The notes under the pieces: generated by a model | Database searches by the model: none | What the model was told of the DNA's origin: nothing | What the model saw: only the letters and a program-made list of their open reading frames with translations | Source: an uncultured Lachnospiraceae bacterium | Lineage (GTDB): Bacteria > Bacillota > Clostridia > Lachnospirales > Lachnospiraceae | Reading direction: 5' to 3' | Assembly (NCBI GenBank): GCA_934438085.1 | Contig: CAKSBC010000024.1 | Location: 1-22,664, forward strand | DNA length: 22,664 nt | Translations under genes and position numbers: made by a program | Shown: piece after piece, positions 14,960 through 22,664 of the stretch | Position numbering within the stretch: position 1 is the first letter of the stretch | Layout of the letters: each line of letters opens with the position of its first letter

Positions 14960-15919
14960 TTAAAGAATAAGGTTCTCGTCTGTTACCTCGCCTTTGGCAA
15001 CTACATTGGTAGGCCCGGTAAGGAACAGTCCGTGTACGCTTATGCTGCCGTCCTCTGATTCATCTATTTCCTCAACATCGATAATGAGTTCACCGCCTGT
15101 AACTGTAAAATGAATGTCACTTCCGCTGGCCTTTCCTAAGAGTGTGAGAACGATTCCGGCGCAGCCTGTACCGGTTCCGCACGCATAGGTAAAGTCCTCT
15201 ACGCCGCGTTCAAAGGTTCTTTCATATATTTGGTTATCTCCGATGACCTCTATGAAATTGACATTGGCACCCTTTGGAAGCGCACTGTTCCATCTGAGCG
15301 CACGACCTAATTCTCTAAGGATATTTTCATCGGCAGTTTCAAGGTGCTCACTTTTGCAGAGTGCAGCAATATTGTCCTTATATTCGACAACAAGATGAGG
15401 AATGCCGGGATCACCTAAAACGAGATAGCTGCATTCAACGACAAATTCTTCGACATCGGATTCTGCAATGAGATCACCGTAGGCAGTATGAGTCCAGAAG
15501 TCAAATTTATCATCTAAAATAAGCTTTTTATCGAGCTCTATCACACTCGGATCGTTTAAACGAATGCGATAGAACTGCTTATCAATGCAGCGACCGCTTA
15601 TTATGCCTGCCGTAGTCTCTATTACAGGCTCTTCATTAGCTGCGAGACCATTTTCATAACCATAGCGGCAAATGCATCTTGCGCCGTTACCACACATTTC
15701 ACCGATGCTTCCGTCACTGTTATAAAAGAGCATGCGATAATCAGCATTTACACCCTCACTCGGGCGTTCAACGACCATAAAACCGTCGGCACCTATAGAC
15801 AGATGACGTTCGCAAAGGATTTTAGCGATATAAGATAATCTCTCAACCGGTATTTCTTCTTCAATATTGTTAATGACTATAAAGTCATTTCCGGCACCGT
15901 TCATTTTCCAGAATTTCAA
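14960..15919 (-). CDS. dapF: Diaminopimelate epimerase
   Basis: Interconverts LL- and meso-diaminopimelate (EC 5.1.1.7), next to last step of lysine synthesis and source of the peptidoglycan cross-linking residue. Signatures are KMNGAGNDFI at the start, EMCGNGARC with catalytic Cys76, and YACGTGTGCAG with catalytic Cys247, the two-base pair of the cofactor-independent epimerase. At 319 residues it is longer than the usual 270-280; the surplus is mainly in a central stretch around residues 135-170. The start is TTG: AGGAGG sits seven bases upstream and no nearer ATG fits the conserved N-terminus. The TTGA overlaps the panE stop by four bases, so it is translationally coupled to panE. Confidence 0.93.
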   Translation of the reverse strand: MKFWKMNGAGNDFIVINNIEEEIPVERLSYIAKILCERHLSIGADGFMVVERPSEGVNADYRMLFYNSDGSIGEMCGNGARCICRYGYENGLAANEEPVIETTAGIISGRCIDKQFYRIRLNDPSVIELDKKLILDDKFDFWTHTAYGDLIAESDVEEFVVECSYLVLGDPGIPHLVVEYKDNIAALCKSEHLETADENILRELGRALRWNSALPKGANVNFIEVIGDNQIYERTFERGVEDFTYACGTGTGCAGIVLTLLGKASGSDIHFTVTGGELIIDVEEIDESEDGSISVHGLFLTGPTNVVAKGEVTDENLIL

Positions 15920-16848
15920 ATCGTTTCCTCCTGTTTTGTATAGGATGCTTCTTTGATCTTAAGAAGCTTATAAATCACATCATTCCACGGAGTAGCTACA
16001 CCGGCTTTTTTGCCTTCTTCAATAACACTTCCGGCAAAGATATCGGTCTCAAGCGGACGTCCGGCCTCAACATCCTGAAGTGTTGAAGGCTTTGCATCAC
16101 CGGAAGAAGCTGCCATTATCTCATAGCATTCTTCCACATCGGAATATCTCAGATCAATGCCTTCGCCTCTTGCAACATTTACCACCTCAGTCATTATTTC
16201 TTTAACTGACTGTGACATCTCGGGTATAGTTCTTAAAGCATCGTAGGAAAGGCCGGTCACAGCGGCAAGCTGATTCATGCTGACATTTCTCATGAATTTG
16301 AGCCATACCGCTCTCTGCATGTCTGTGCAGACCTCATTTTTAACTCCGGCAGCATCAAACAAGTCCTTGACTGCGTTAACCTCAGACGATAATTCATGGT
16401 TATCTGCATTGCCGAATTCTATAGGACCTTCCCATGAGCATATTATACCATCATCCGTTCTGAGGGCATCGGTCCTGCACAGTCCGTAGAGCACTGTATT
16501 ATCCGGAAATGCCTTTGCAAGCTTTTCTCTTCCTGCTATGCCGTTAAATATAGGAAGCAGTATTGTTTCAGGTGTTACGATATTTTTTATGTCTTCTATG
16601 GCACTGTCTAATGCGTAATTTTTCACAGAAAGGATGATAATGTCAGCTTTAAAGTTATTATCATCAGGTGAAATAACATTTGGCATGAGAGTTTCACCGT
16701 CGATAACGATTCCGTTTTCTCTGAGCTTGTCACCACGCTTTCCGCCTGCAATGACTGCAAAATCATCACCCATATATTTGACGAGATGGCGGCCGTATAC
16801 ACAGCCGATTGCACCAAAACCTATAATGGCAGCTGTTTTTATTTGCAT
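15916..16848 (-). CDS. panE: Ketopantoate reductase family protein (2-dehydropantoate 2-reductase)
   Basis: Probably NADPH-dependent reduction of ketopantoate to pantoate (EC 1.1.1.169) in pantothenate/CoA synthesis. The Rossmann loop is GFGAIG (10-15). FNGIAGRE has Asn102, WLKFMRNVSMNQL has the catalytic Lys184 with Asn188 and Asn192, and DVEAGRPLETD contributes the late conserved Glu region. Length is 310 residues. I set the start at 16848: AAAGGA lies 11 bases upstream, and the alternative ATG at 16905 overlaps the predicted extended -10 element, so it cannot be in the mRNA. Other 2-hydroxyacid-forming members of the family are possible, because paralogues without pantothenate function exist and no panB/panC is adjacent. 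It forms a two-gene unit with dapF. Confidence 0.8.
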   Translation of the reverse strand: MQIKTAAIIGFGAIGCVYGRHLVKYMGDDFAVIAGGKRGDKLRENGIVIDGETLMPNVISPDDNNFKADIIILSVKNYALDSAIEDIKNIVTPETILLPIFNGIAGREKLAKAFPDNTVLYGLCRTDALRTDDGIICSWEGPIEFGNADNHELSSEVNAVKDLFDAAGVKNEVCTDMQRAVWLKFMRNVSMNQLAAVTGLSYDALRTIPEMSQSVKEIMTEVVNVARGEGIDLRYSDVEECYEIMAASSGDAKPSTLQDVEAGRPLETDIFAGSVIEEGKKAGVATPWNDVIYKLLKIKEASYTKQEETI

Positions 16849-16895
16849 ATAATTGTCCATCCTTTCATGCTTTATTCTTACAGTTCGACACAGTA

Positions 16896-16904
16896 AGTAT
16901 AGCA
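16896..16904 (-). promoter_or_regulatory. Extended -10 promoter of panE-dapF
   Basis: On the minus strand TGCTATACT is an extended -10 element (TG, one base, TATACT matching five of six). No good -35 is seen 17 bases upstream, as is common for extended -10 promoters. The predicted start is near 16889. Confidence 0.5.
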
Positions 16905-16962
16905 TTAATTATGTTATCTTTTGCACGAATATTGAAAAGAGTACTTCAGTAACTGCTAAATT

Positions 16963-16998
16963 AAAAAGTCATCTACCAATATCACAATATTGTCAGAC
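16963..16998 (-). terminator. Probable terminator of the helicase gene
   Basis: On the minus strand a hairpin has inner stem CAATAT/ATATTG with loop TGTG and an outer imperfect part (GTCT with AGATGAC). It is followed by TTTTTAATTT. It lies about 80 bases past the helicase stop and before the panE promoter. Confidence 0.5.
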
Positions 16999-17077
16999 GC
17001 CTTTTGTGAATGAATTTGCAATGTTCATTATTAGTTAGTATAATACGTCCAAATTCAAGAAAACATTTTCATATGTT

Positions 17078-20000
17078 TCACACTTGCATAAAAGAATTTG
17101 CAATTGTACAGATTTTCTTAATCTCAGCGGATGGATTGTTCCACCAATTAGTACTCCATATACGGTGTATACGCCATCCTCTGGATTCAAGATATTTCTG
17201 TCTGTAATAATCTCGCTCTCTTGCAGATTTAGAGCTATGATATAACTTTCCGTCGCATTCGATTCCAAGAACATATTCGCCATTATGCTTTATCGCTAAA
17301 TCAATGCTATATCCGCCAATTCCTACCTGTGTATCAACTTCATAACCACGTTCAACTAAGGCATTATAAACCTGTTCTTCAAAATCACTGTCAAATGATA
17401 CAACACCATTTATACTTCCTGTATCACCAAAAGAAAGTAATATCTGTTTTGCCGCTTTTGAGTCACAAGCACTTATAGCTTCTGCATACTGCAGGTACTT
17501 TTTCAAAATCTTCGGACCATCATTTTTTGTATCCTCAACCTGAAGCTCTGCCGCATTTAAAGATGTAACTATATGTACCTTTTTCTTTGCACGGCTTATT
17601 GCAACATTTAATCGATTTTCTCCGCCTCGCTGATTAAGCCAACCAAAGTTCCTGATAATACGTCCATTCTCATTTTTTGCATATCCGATAGAGAAAATTA
17701 TCACATCTCTTTCATCACCTTGAACGGATTCAATATTTTTCACAAACAATCCTATGTCTTCGCCATCTTGTTTTCTATTCAATTCCGTTCTTACAGCAGC
17801 AGCAAAAGCAGGATCCTTAGAACATTCAATATCTATCAAATCATCTATAAGATCTCTTTGATTCACATTGAAGGTAATTATGCCTACTGTTTCATTTGAT
17901 TTTCTTGTATCAAAGAAATTCTTTAATAGCTCAACTATATACTTTGCCTCAGCACGATTACACCTATCAATCCATTTACCGTCTTCCAGTTTATGTACCT
18001 CTATAGGCGGTTTCTCCGGAACAGCCGCATTAGGTGAAACATACAATCTTCCGTGATAGAACGCATAGTTTGAAAATGCAATCAGCTCCTCGTATTTTGA
18101 ACGATAATGGAAATTCAGCATTACATCCTGATATTTAAACCTTGCAAGATCCAAAAGGCTTTCTTCCTCAAGGGCTGCTGATATCTCTTCATCCTCAGAT
18201 ACAGCCTCTTCGTCTATTTCCGTTCTTCCGGCGCCGAGAGAAGAGGGTCTTAATTGTTTATGATCACCGGCGATTACAACTTTCTTTCCTCTAAAAATTG
18301 ATGGTATTCCCTTTTCCACATACATCTGTGATGCTTCATCAAAAATTACAAGATCAAAAAGTCCCTTTTGCAGCGGTAGTATTTCTGATACAACCTCAGG
18401 TGTCATGAGCCATATCTTAATGCCATTAAACAGCTCAAATGAAAACTTATTGATGAACTTATTCACAGACCACTTTCTCTTTGAATCCAAAGCTCTCATC
18501 ATTTCCTTTGATCGCTTTGATTGCGTAAGCACATTCATATCTTTACTAAGAAGTGCCTGCAAATGACTTTTTGTAATCCTTTTCTTCTCAGCCATCAACG
18601 TACTGATTTCATCTATGATATTGTCAAAGCAGTCAATATTATTGAAAACTGACATATTATCAGAGCGGAACTTCATAATATGCATGTACAGCAAAGCATT
18701 ATAAAGCGCCTTATTTGCTTCTTCAAAATCCTTATATTGATCTCTTATTGCGAGCAGAGCTCTAAAATATTCCCTTTCTTCCAATGTCAATTTGTCATAA
18801 AGAGGCTTAAACTGCTGATATACTTGATATTTTGGCAATGAATCTCTAATATATTGAGAATCATCAAAAACTCTCTTTTCTGCACTCTCTCTATTAGTGT
18901 CAAAATACTTTGATACGAACTCAGATACAGCTTTTTTGGGTGCACCTTTGGTAAATAATCTTATAAAGAAATTTTTTGCTTTCCATGCATCAACTGCCTC
19001 ATTTGCTACTGTTAGATCCTCTTCTAACTGCATCAACTCATAGTTTGCCATATTTTTCTTTATATCATTCAAAACAGGATGTTGATTTTCTACTTTTACA
19101 TACTGTTCAAGTTTTTCACTCATTTCCTCCTTGAACAGTGCTTTCATTTCAATGTCCTGTTTATAACTATAAGTTGTAAGGCTCTGAGAATGCTGTCGTA
19201 TTGATGAGAACTTCTCTTTTTCCGAACCAAAAATATCTATCTTTTCACACTCCAAAAAGACTTTGTACGGTTCTACTCCAAAGTCACTGACTGCATAAAG
19301 CTTATCTGCAATTAAACTTAATTTTTTAACCTCATCATCTATTTTATCTGACAAATCATCAATTAAATCTTTCTGATTATCATCTGTATTTTTATTTAGC
19401 AGAATATTATGCATCTGCCTGTAAAACAGCTCTTTATTCTCAACATCATCAATCAATAAAGCATATTTTGAAATATTTCCAAGTCTTGAATAAACGACAT
19501 CCAATGCTGTCTTTTTTTCACTGACCATAAGAACGGTCTTTTCCTGCGCTGCAAACTCGGAGATAAGACTGGTAATTGTCTGAGATTTTCCTGTTCCAGG
19601 AGGTCCCTGGATAACCAACTCATCAATTTTATCTATTGCAGAAAGCGCATTTTCTTGTGAACTGTTTAAATTATTTATGTAGAGAATTTTTTTCTCACTT
19701 AATTCTAATGAGCGATCACTTATCTTTTCTTCTTCAATTCCATTGTATGAATCCGAATAATAATCGATTTCATCCACTCCAAGAAGCAGGTCATTAAGCA
19801 ACCTGTTAATTTCGTTACTATCAAGAATTTCATCAAAATCCTTCTGAAGGGAACTTGAACGAACAGGAAATCGACCCATTACTATATTCGGATGCAACAC
19901 AAGCTCACCTTCCCTATATTTTGGAAATTCTCCGGAATGATACTCTATAAATTTTTCAACAGCATCTGTTGGCATCTTTATTTTGAGTCCAACATTATCA

Positions 20001-20833
20001 TAAAAAGATTGAATATTTCCAAAAAGAGTCCTTCTATCAACTTCTTCAACAACCTCTTGCGGCAATGAATTCCTGATATTACTAAATTTGTAATAAGCAA
20101 GGATAAGCGTTGTATTATATAAAATATCTCTGTTCTTATCAGATCTTATACATATTTTCGTCGGTTCGAGATCATACTCAATCGGAAATAATACTAATGG
20201 GGCTCTAACATCAAATTTCTCTCCAGGTAATCGTCCTTCTACAAACGGATATGCGATATATAGGTTATTTTGCCCCTTTTCTCTTATTTCTTTATTTACT
20301 TCACGCAACAAGCTTTGATATTTTCTATGCTTAGAGGCATTTAAAGATGTAGAATATTCATCCTCAAGATCTAACAATCCGATATTGCTGATTACAGTAA
20401 ACTGTTCTCCTCCAAAAATAATATCTAATGGATCAAAATTTCCATCCTTATTAAACATATCAACAGCATACTTATTTGCCAATTTTGGCATATACAGCAT
20501 CCTATTGCGACGATTTACATTTACAAGCTTTTTCTCTAATTCTTTAAGCGTATTAATTGCAGAGTCGCCAAGAGCAACTCCTTGTTCCATTGGTACTTCA
20601 ATATTTTGAAGAATGACATCAAGGAACTCCTGTCCGTATTTTTCTACAAATATTTTTCCGATACCATCAACAGCATAAAAATCATTTAGTGTTTTCGGAC
20701 ATAATTCCGACATTCTATACAAAGCATCATCTGTACAGATTATCGGAGCTTTACCATCCTTAAGTTTTCCATGTTGCTTCAGTATTGTGCGTTTAGTTAA
20801 TAATTTTCTATAAAGATCCGGATCAAAATTCAT
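17078..20833 (-). CDS. HRDC - SF1 (Upf1-like) helicase - Vsr-like nuclease protein
   Basis: A 1251-residue multidomain nucleic-acid enzyme. Residues about 1-78 resemble an HRDC domain (LYRKLLTKRTILK to VDGIGKIFVEKYG). Residues about 95-390 match the region that precedes the ATPase in DUF4011-type helicases. The SF1 helicase core has Walker A GPPGTGKS (410-417), DEAS (832-835), GDHKQLRPSS, QGDERDVIIFS and the motif VI region RLNVAISRAKK (near 1075). A long partly helical insert separates Walker A and B. The last 110 residues form a Vsr/DUF559-like endonuclease fold, with DFEEQVYNAL, YSIDLAI and GIECDGKLYHSS (E1192, D1194), then RIWSTNWW. The start is backed by GAGGT eight bases upstream. The gene is visibly AT-richer than its neighbours and lies beside an IS. 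An antiviral role is an inference from this architecture. Confidence 0.85.
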   Translation of the reverse strand: MNFDPDLYRKLLTKRTILKQHGKLKDGKAPIICTDDALYRMSELCPKTLNDFYAVDGIGKIFVEKYGQEFLDVILQNIEVPMEQGVALGDSAINTLKELEKKLVNVNRRNRMLYMPKLANKYAVDMFNKDGNFDPLDIIFGGEQFTVISNIGLLDLEDEYSTSLNASKHRKYQSLLREVNKEIREKGQNNLYIAYPFVEGRLPGEKFDVRAPLVLFPIEYDLEPTKICIRSDKNRDILYNTTLILAYYKFSNIRNSLPQEVVEEVDRRTLFGNIQSFYDNVGLKIKMPTDAVEKFIEYHSGEFPKYREGELVLHPNIVMGRFPVRSSSLQKDFDEILDSNEINRLLNDLLLGVDEIDYYSDSYNGIEEEKISDRSLELSEKKILYINNLNSSQENALSAIDKIDELVIQGPPGTGKSQTITSLISEFAAQEKTVLMVSEKKTALDVVYSRLGNISKYALLIDDVENKELFYRQMHNILLNKNTDDNQKDLIDDLSDKIDDEVKKLSLIADKLYAVSDFGVEPYKVFLECEKIDIFGSEKEKFSSIRQHSQSLTTYSYKQDIEMKALFKEEMSEKLEQYVKVENQHPVLNDIKKNMANYELMQLEEDLTVANEAVDAWKAKNFFIRLFTKGAPKKAVSEFVSKYFDTNRESAEKRVFDDSQYIRDSLPKYQVYQQFKPLYDKLTLEEREYFRALLAIRDQYKDFEEANKALYNALLYMHIMKFRSDNMSVFNNIDCFDNIIDEISTLMAEKKRITKSHLQALLSKDMNVLTQSKRSKEMMRALDSKRKWSVNKFINKFSFELFNGIKIWLMTPEVVSEILPLQKGLFDLVIFDEASQMYVEKGIPSIFRGKKVVIAGDHKQLRPSSLGAGRTEIDEEAVSEDEEISAALEEESLLDLARFKYQDVMLNFHYRSKYEELIAFSNYAFYHGRLYVSPNAAVPEKPPIEVHKLEDGKWIDRCNRAEAKYIVELLKNFFDTRKSNETVGIITFNVNQRDLIDDLIDIECSKDPAFAAAVRTELNRKQDGEDIGLFVKNIESVQGDERDVIIFSIGYAKNENGRIIRNFGWLNQRGGENRLNVAISRAKKKVHIVTSLNAAELQVEDTKNDGPKILKKYLQYAEAISACDSKAAKQILLSFGDTGSINGVVSFDSDFEEQVYNALVERGYEVDTQVGIGGYSIDLAIKHNGEYVLGIECDGKLYHSSKSARERDYYRQKYLESRGWRIHRIWSTNWWNNPSAEIKKICTIANSFMQV

Positions 20834-20873
20834 TGCATCTAACCTCGGTATTAATTCTTAACAATCGAAACGC

Positions 20874-20894
20874 ATATATATATATATATATATA
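20874..20894. repeat. AT dinucleotide tract
   Basis: An uninterrupted AT repeat of about ten units lies 40 bases upstream of the helicase start. It could be a melting-prone promoter region or a slippage-prone tract. The surrounding 20834-21007 is very AT-rich and holds no gene. Confidence 0.9.
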
Positions 20895-21007
20895 AGACCT
20901 TCGATTTGATAAGTGGATACTTTTTTTGCTAAATCTAAATTTTAATTATATCTCATATTTTTTATTAAATACTATATTATTAGTATTAATATTAATATAC
21001 AAATCTG

Positions 21008-21022
21008 ATATGTAATGACCTC
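21008..21022. repeat. Subterminal inverted repeat, right end of the IS
   Basis: ATATGTAATGACCTC, the perfect reverse complement of 22643-22657. It borders the AT-rich flank upstream of the helicase gene. Confidence 0.9.
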
Positions 21023-21431
21023 TTGTCAAGTACAAGTTAACAGAAATCACCACAAACTCTATTGAATTGTTGCTGAAGGCACCCGGAAAGAGCCTCGGAG
21101 TATCAGTTCCCGGCCTTGGCCACTCTGATATACGTGGATTGGTTACCTACAGGTCAATGGTCCGCCGTGAGCTATACCGTCTAACTGCGTGGATCACAGA
21201 TTGCTCTGTGCCGACATAGAATTGCCGTAGATAGCTCGAACCTTGAAATGGCCGAAGCCCTTTCAGGATGTCTTCAGTTGTTGCTTTGTATTGGCTGGAT
21301 GTATGTGGCGTAAGCCCGCTTACATCTGCTTAATTACACACCATAACAGCAGGGTGATGGTGTCAAGGCTGCTAAGCACCGCCATAGGCGGCCTGGCCTT
21401 GACAGTAGCAGCGTGATGTTATACCCGTATA
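21023..21431 (-). ncRNA. Candidate bridge RNA / seekRNA region of the IS
   Basis: This 409-base end lacks ORFs and is rich in hairpins. A 9-bp stem TGTCAAGGC (21361-21369) with GCCTTGACA (21396-21404) encloses an inner CCGCC/GGCGG hairpin (21379-21391). CACAGA/TCTGTG (21195-21210) has a 4-base loop. A bulged hairpin spans 21241-21267 (TGAAA/TTTCA with inner GGC/GCC). AGCAG followed by GTGATG recurs at about 21347 and 21407. In IS1111-type elements the guide RNA that pairs with target and donor is encoded downstream of the transposase in the same direction, as here. A minus-strand TTGACA at plus 21361-21366 might be its -35. The RNA ends cannot be fixed by eye. Confidence 0.6.
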
Positions 21432-22550
21432 TCAGGCAATGTTATCTGTCATCATGCCCCACATGAAACATGCGAGTTCCCTTGCGATTGCTGTTTTGGC
21501 TAAATTATGTTTCTTACATTTATTAAGCACCATCTTGTAGTATCGGCGTCTTAGACGCTCATTAGCTCTGTCAGCATAAGCGATGACTGCAGGCGTATTC
21601 CCTGACTGACGGGTTTTCAATTGTTTGGATTTGAAACCAACCTGTCCTCTTGCATAGCACTGCGACGCTTCTGTTAGGAGTAAGCGTATATGACTGTTAC
21701 CCGCTTTGGTGATGCTAAGTCTGTTCTTATCATCACCACTGGAATCCTCACCCGGTACAAGACCGAGGTAGGAAGCAAAGTGCTGGGCAGAAGCAAAGCG
21801 CTTGAAATCGCCGACTTCAACCAGAACAGAAAGCGCAGTATGTGTCTTCACACCAATGAAGCAACAAAGCTTTTTCACTGCTTCATTGTATTCATCCTGT
21901 ATGGCAAACTCCTCAATACGCTTATCCAATCGTTCAAGCTTATCCGAAAGTGTATAGTAGGTCAGCAGATACTCGTCGAGGATCTCCTTGTACAGAGCCT
22001 CAGTGGTTAAGGCCTTAAGCCATTTAAGATGAGCTGCTGTCCAATGAGTGTTTCCATCATAGCGATAGTTATGGCGCAAACAGAATGCAAGAATCTGCTG
22101 CTTTACTTTTTTAAGCGCCAGCTTATGATCATCCCTCATACGCAGGAATTCTTTTGTTTCTTCATCCTTTGCAGTTGGGATATGAACAGGTCTATAGTTA
22201 TGCTGTGCAAGACATTTGGCAATGATTTCAGCATCGCGTTTGTCTGTTTTAATGCGCTTTTTACTACGCTGCTCAAGCATTGTAGTAGGAGCGAGAATAA
22301 TACATTTTACATTGTTCGCCGTTAATTGGTGATACAAAGTATAACCGAGGCAACCTGCCTCATAACCGCATATGAAGTCAGCATCGTCTCCGTAGATGGT
22401 TCTAAGAAACTCCAGATAGTTCAGAACTTTTTTGTAATCAGCTTCTGTCCTCTGGTAGTGAGAAGACTTTTCGGCTTCGATTGTATAAGCACAAAGTGAA
22501 AAACTCTCTTTGTGAACGTCCATTCCTACGTAAACTGTGTTACAATTCAT
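21432..22550 (-). CDS. IS110-family transposase (DEDD / Tnp_20)
   Basis: A 372-residue RNA-guided recombinase of the IS110 family. The N-terminal RuvC-like domain has the DEDD residues: D11 in YVGMDVHKES, E64 in CGYEAGCLGY, and D103 with D106 in KTDKRDAEII. The C-terminal Transposase_20 domain has LGLVPGEDSSGDDKNRLSIT followed by KAGNSHIRLLLTEAS, where Ser270 or Ser271 should be the serine that joins DNA covalently. A helical linker lies between them. Length is normal and uninterrupted, so the enzyme is probably active. GGGAGGT lies five bases before the ATG. Its promoter is in the left end, and the candidate guide RNA lies just after its stop. Confidence 0.95.
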   Translation of the reverse strand: MNCNTVYVGMDVHKESFSLCAYTIEAEKSSHYQRTEADYKKVLNYLEFLRTIYGDDADFICGYEAGCLGYTLYHQLTANNVKCIILAPTTMLEQRSKKRIKTDKRDAEIIAKCLAQHNYRPVHIPTAKDEETKEFLRMRDDHKLALKKVKQQILAFCLRHNYRYDGNTHWTAAHLKWLKALTTEALYKEILDEYLLTYYTLSDKLERLDKRIEEFAIQDEYNEAVKKLCCFIGVKTHTALSVLVEVGDFKRFASAQHFASYLGLVPGEDSSGDDKNRLSITKAGNSHIRLLLTEASQCYARGQVGFKSKQLKTRQSGNTPAVIAYADRANERLRRRYYKMVLNKCKKHNLAKTAIARELACFMWGMMTDNIA

Positions 22551-22609
22551 TTGATGACCTCCCTTTGTATGCGGTAATCCCTACTACTATTTGTTTTTGA
22601 CACGCATTT

Positions 22610-22638
22610 AGTATACAGGTAAATCCACGAAGTTACAA
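22610..22638 (-). promoter_or_regulatory. Promoter of the IS transposase
   Basis: On the minus strand TTGTAA (plus 22633-22638) and TATACT (plus 22610-22615) are exactly 17 bases apart, four and five of six consensus bases. It lies wholly inside the short left end of the IS, so the element carries its own promoter. Confidence 0.6.
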
Positions 22639-22642
22639 AGCG

Positions 22643-22657
22643 GAGGTCATTACATAT
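22643..22657. repeat. Subterminal inverted repeat, left end of the IS
   Basis: GAGGTCATTACATAT, the perfect reverse complement of 21008-21022. The -35 of the transposase promoter begins four bases inside it. Confidence 0.9.
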
Positions 22658-22664
22658 TGTCTAA

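Larger units (their letters stand above)
21008..22657 (-). mobile_element. IS110-family element of the IS1111 type
   Basis: A complete insertion sequence of about 1.65 kb. It has a 15-bp perfect inverted repeat (ATATGTAATGACCTC and its complement) near both ends, one DEDD transposase, a short left end (about 90 bases with promoter) and a long right end of about 410 bases beyond the transposase stop. Subterminal inverted repeats plus a long non-coding segment downstream of the transposase distinguish IS1111 types from IS110 proper. No conventional target duplication is visible. A shared TCT flanks the repeats (21004-21006 and 22660-22662), and its CT could be the recombination core. The exact ends are uncertain by a few bases and the left end lies very close to the window edge. 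Confidence 0.85.

Noticed and set aside
16849..16905. Longer panE reading frame from ATG 16905
   Set aside because: That ATG overlaps the predicted extended -10 promoter element, and the added residues do not match the family start.
20874..20894. AT tract as CRISPR or origin element
   Set aside because: A simple dinucleotide repeat without spacers, DnaA boxes or cas/rep genes.
21004..22662. Target-site duplication around the IS
   Set aside because: Only a 3-base TCT is shared. IS110-family elements usually make no duplication, so this is noted only as a possible core.

Overview
The window looks like a chromosomal segment of an anaerobic Firmicute of class Clostridia, probably a Lachnospiraceae or Ruminococcaceae relative. 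The grounds are strong AGGAGG-type ribosome binding sites, moderate-to-low GC, short intergenic gaps, the family make-up of the genes, and an aromatic operon with a CM-PDT P-protein, a type II dehydroquinase and a DAHP synthase with an N-terminal regulatory domain. The genus assignment is an inference from protein style only.

Left part (1-3215): two minus-strand genes. One encodes an unrecognised two-helix membrane protein with its own terminator. The other encodes a short CstA-type carbon-starvation/peptide or pyruvate transporter. Between them (1094-1474) lie a perfect 11-bp inverted repeat enclosing a foldable 127-nt segment (candidate structured RNA) and a terminator-like hairpin. CstA has a plausible promoter at 3006-3034.

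Centre (3216-11775): one plus-strand aromatic amino acid operon, apparently a single transcription unit. A near-consensus promoter is followed by an unannotated 21-codon leader peptide with nine consecutive Tyr/Phe codons. A terminator hairpin plus U-rich tract comes next, then aroF, tyrA, aroB, aroA, aroC, pheA, an aroE-aroK fusion, aroQ and a terminal hairpin. The eight genes supply all seven steps from erythrose-4-phosphate and PEP to chorismate, plus chorismate mutase, prephenate dehydratase and prephenate dehydrogenase. The leader suggests classical transcription attenuation by Phe/Tyr-tRNA charging. The DAHP synthase lacks two of the four usual metal ligands and the KPR motif.

Right-centre (11838-16901): a housekeeping cluster. 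It holds a flavin reductase-like protein with a histone-H1-like basic tail, a secreted CAP-domain protein, an 82-aa orphan, a cyclophilin, a beta-carbonic anhydrase, and a translationally coupled panE-dapF pair in which dapF starts at TTG.

Right end (16963-22664): a visibly AT-richer accessory region. It has a 1251-aa HRDC / SF1-helicase / Vsr-like nuclease protein, a candidate stand-alone defence gene, followed by a complete IS110-family (IS1111-type) element. The element has 15-bp subterminal inverted repeats, a DEDD transposase with its own promoter, and a roughly 410-nt structured non-coding end that is the expected site of the bridge RNA/seekRNA. No rRNA, tRNA or CRISPR array was seen.
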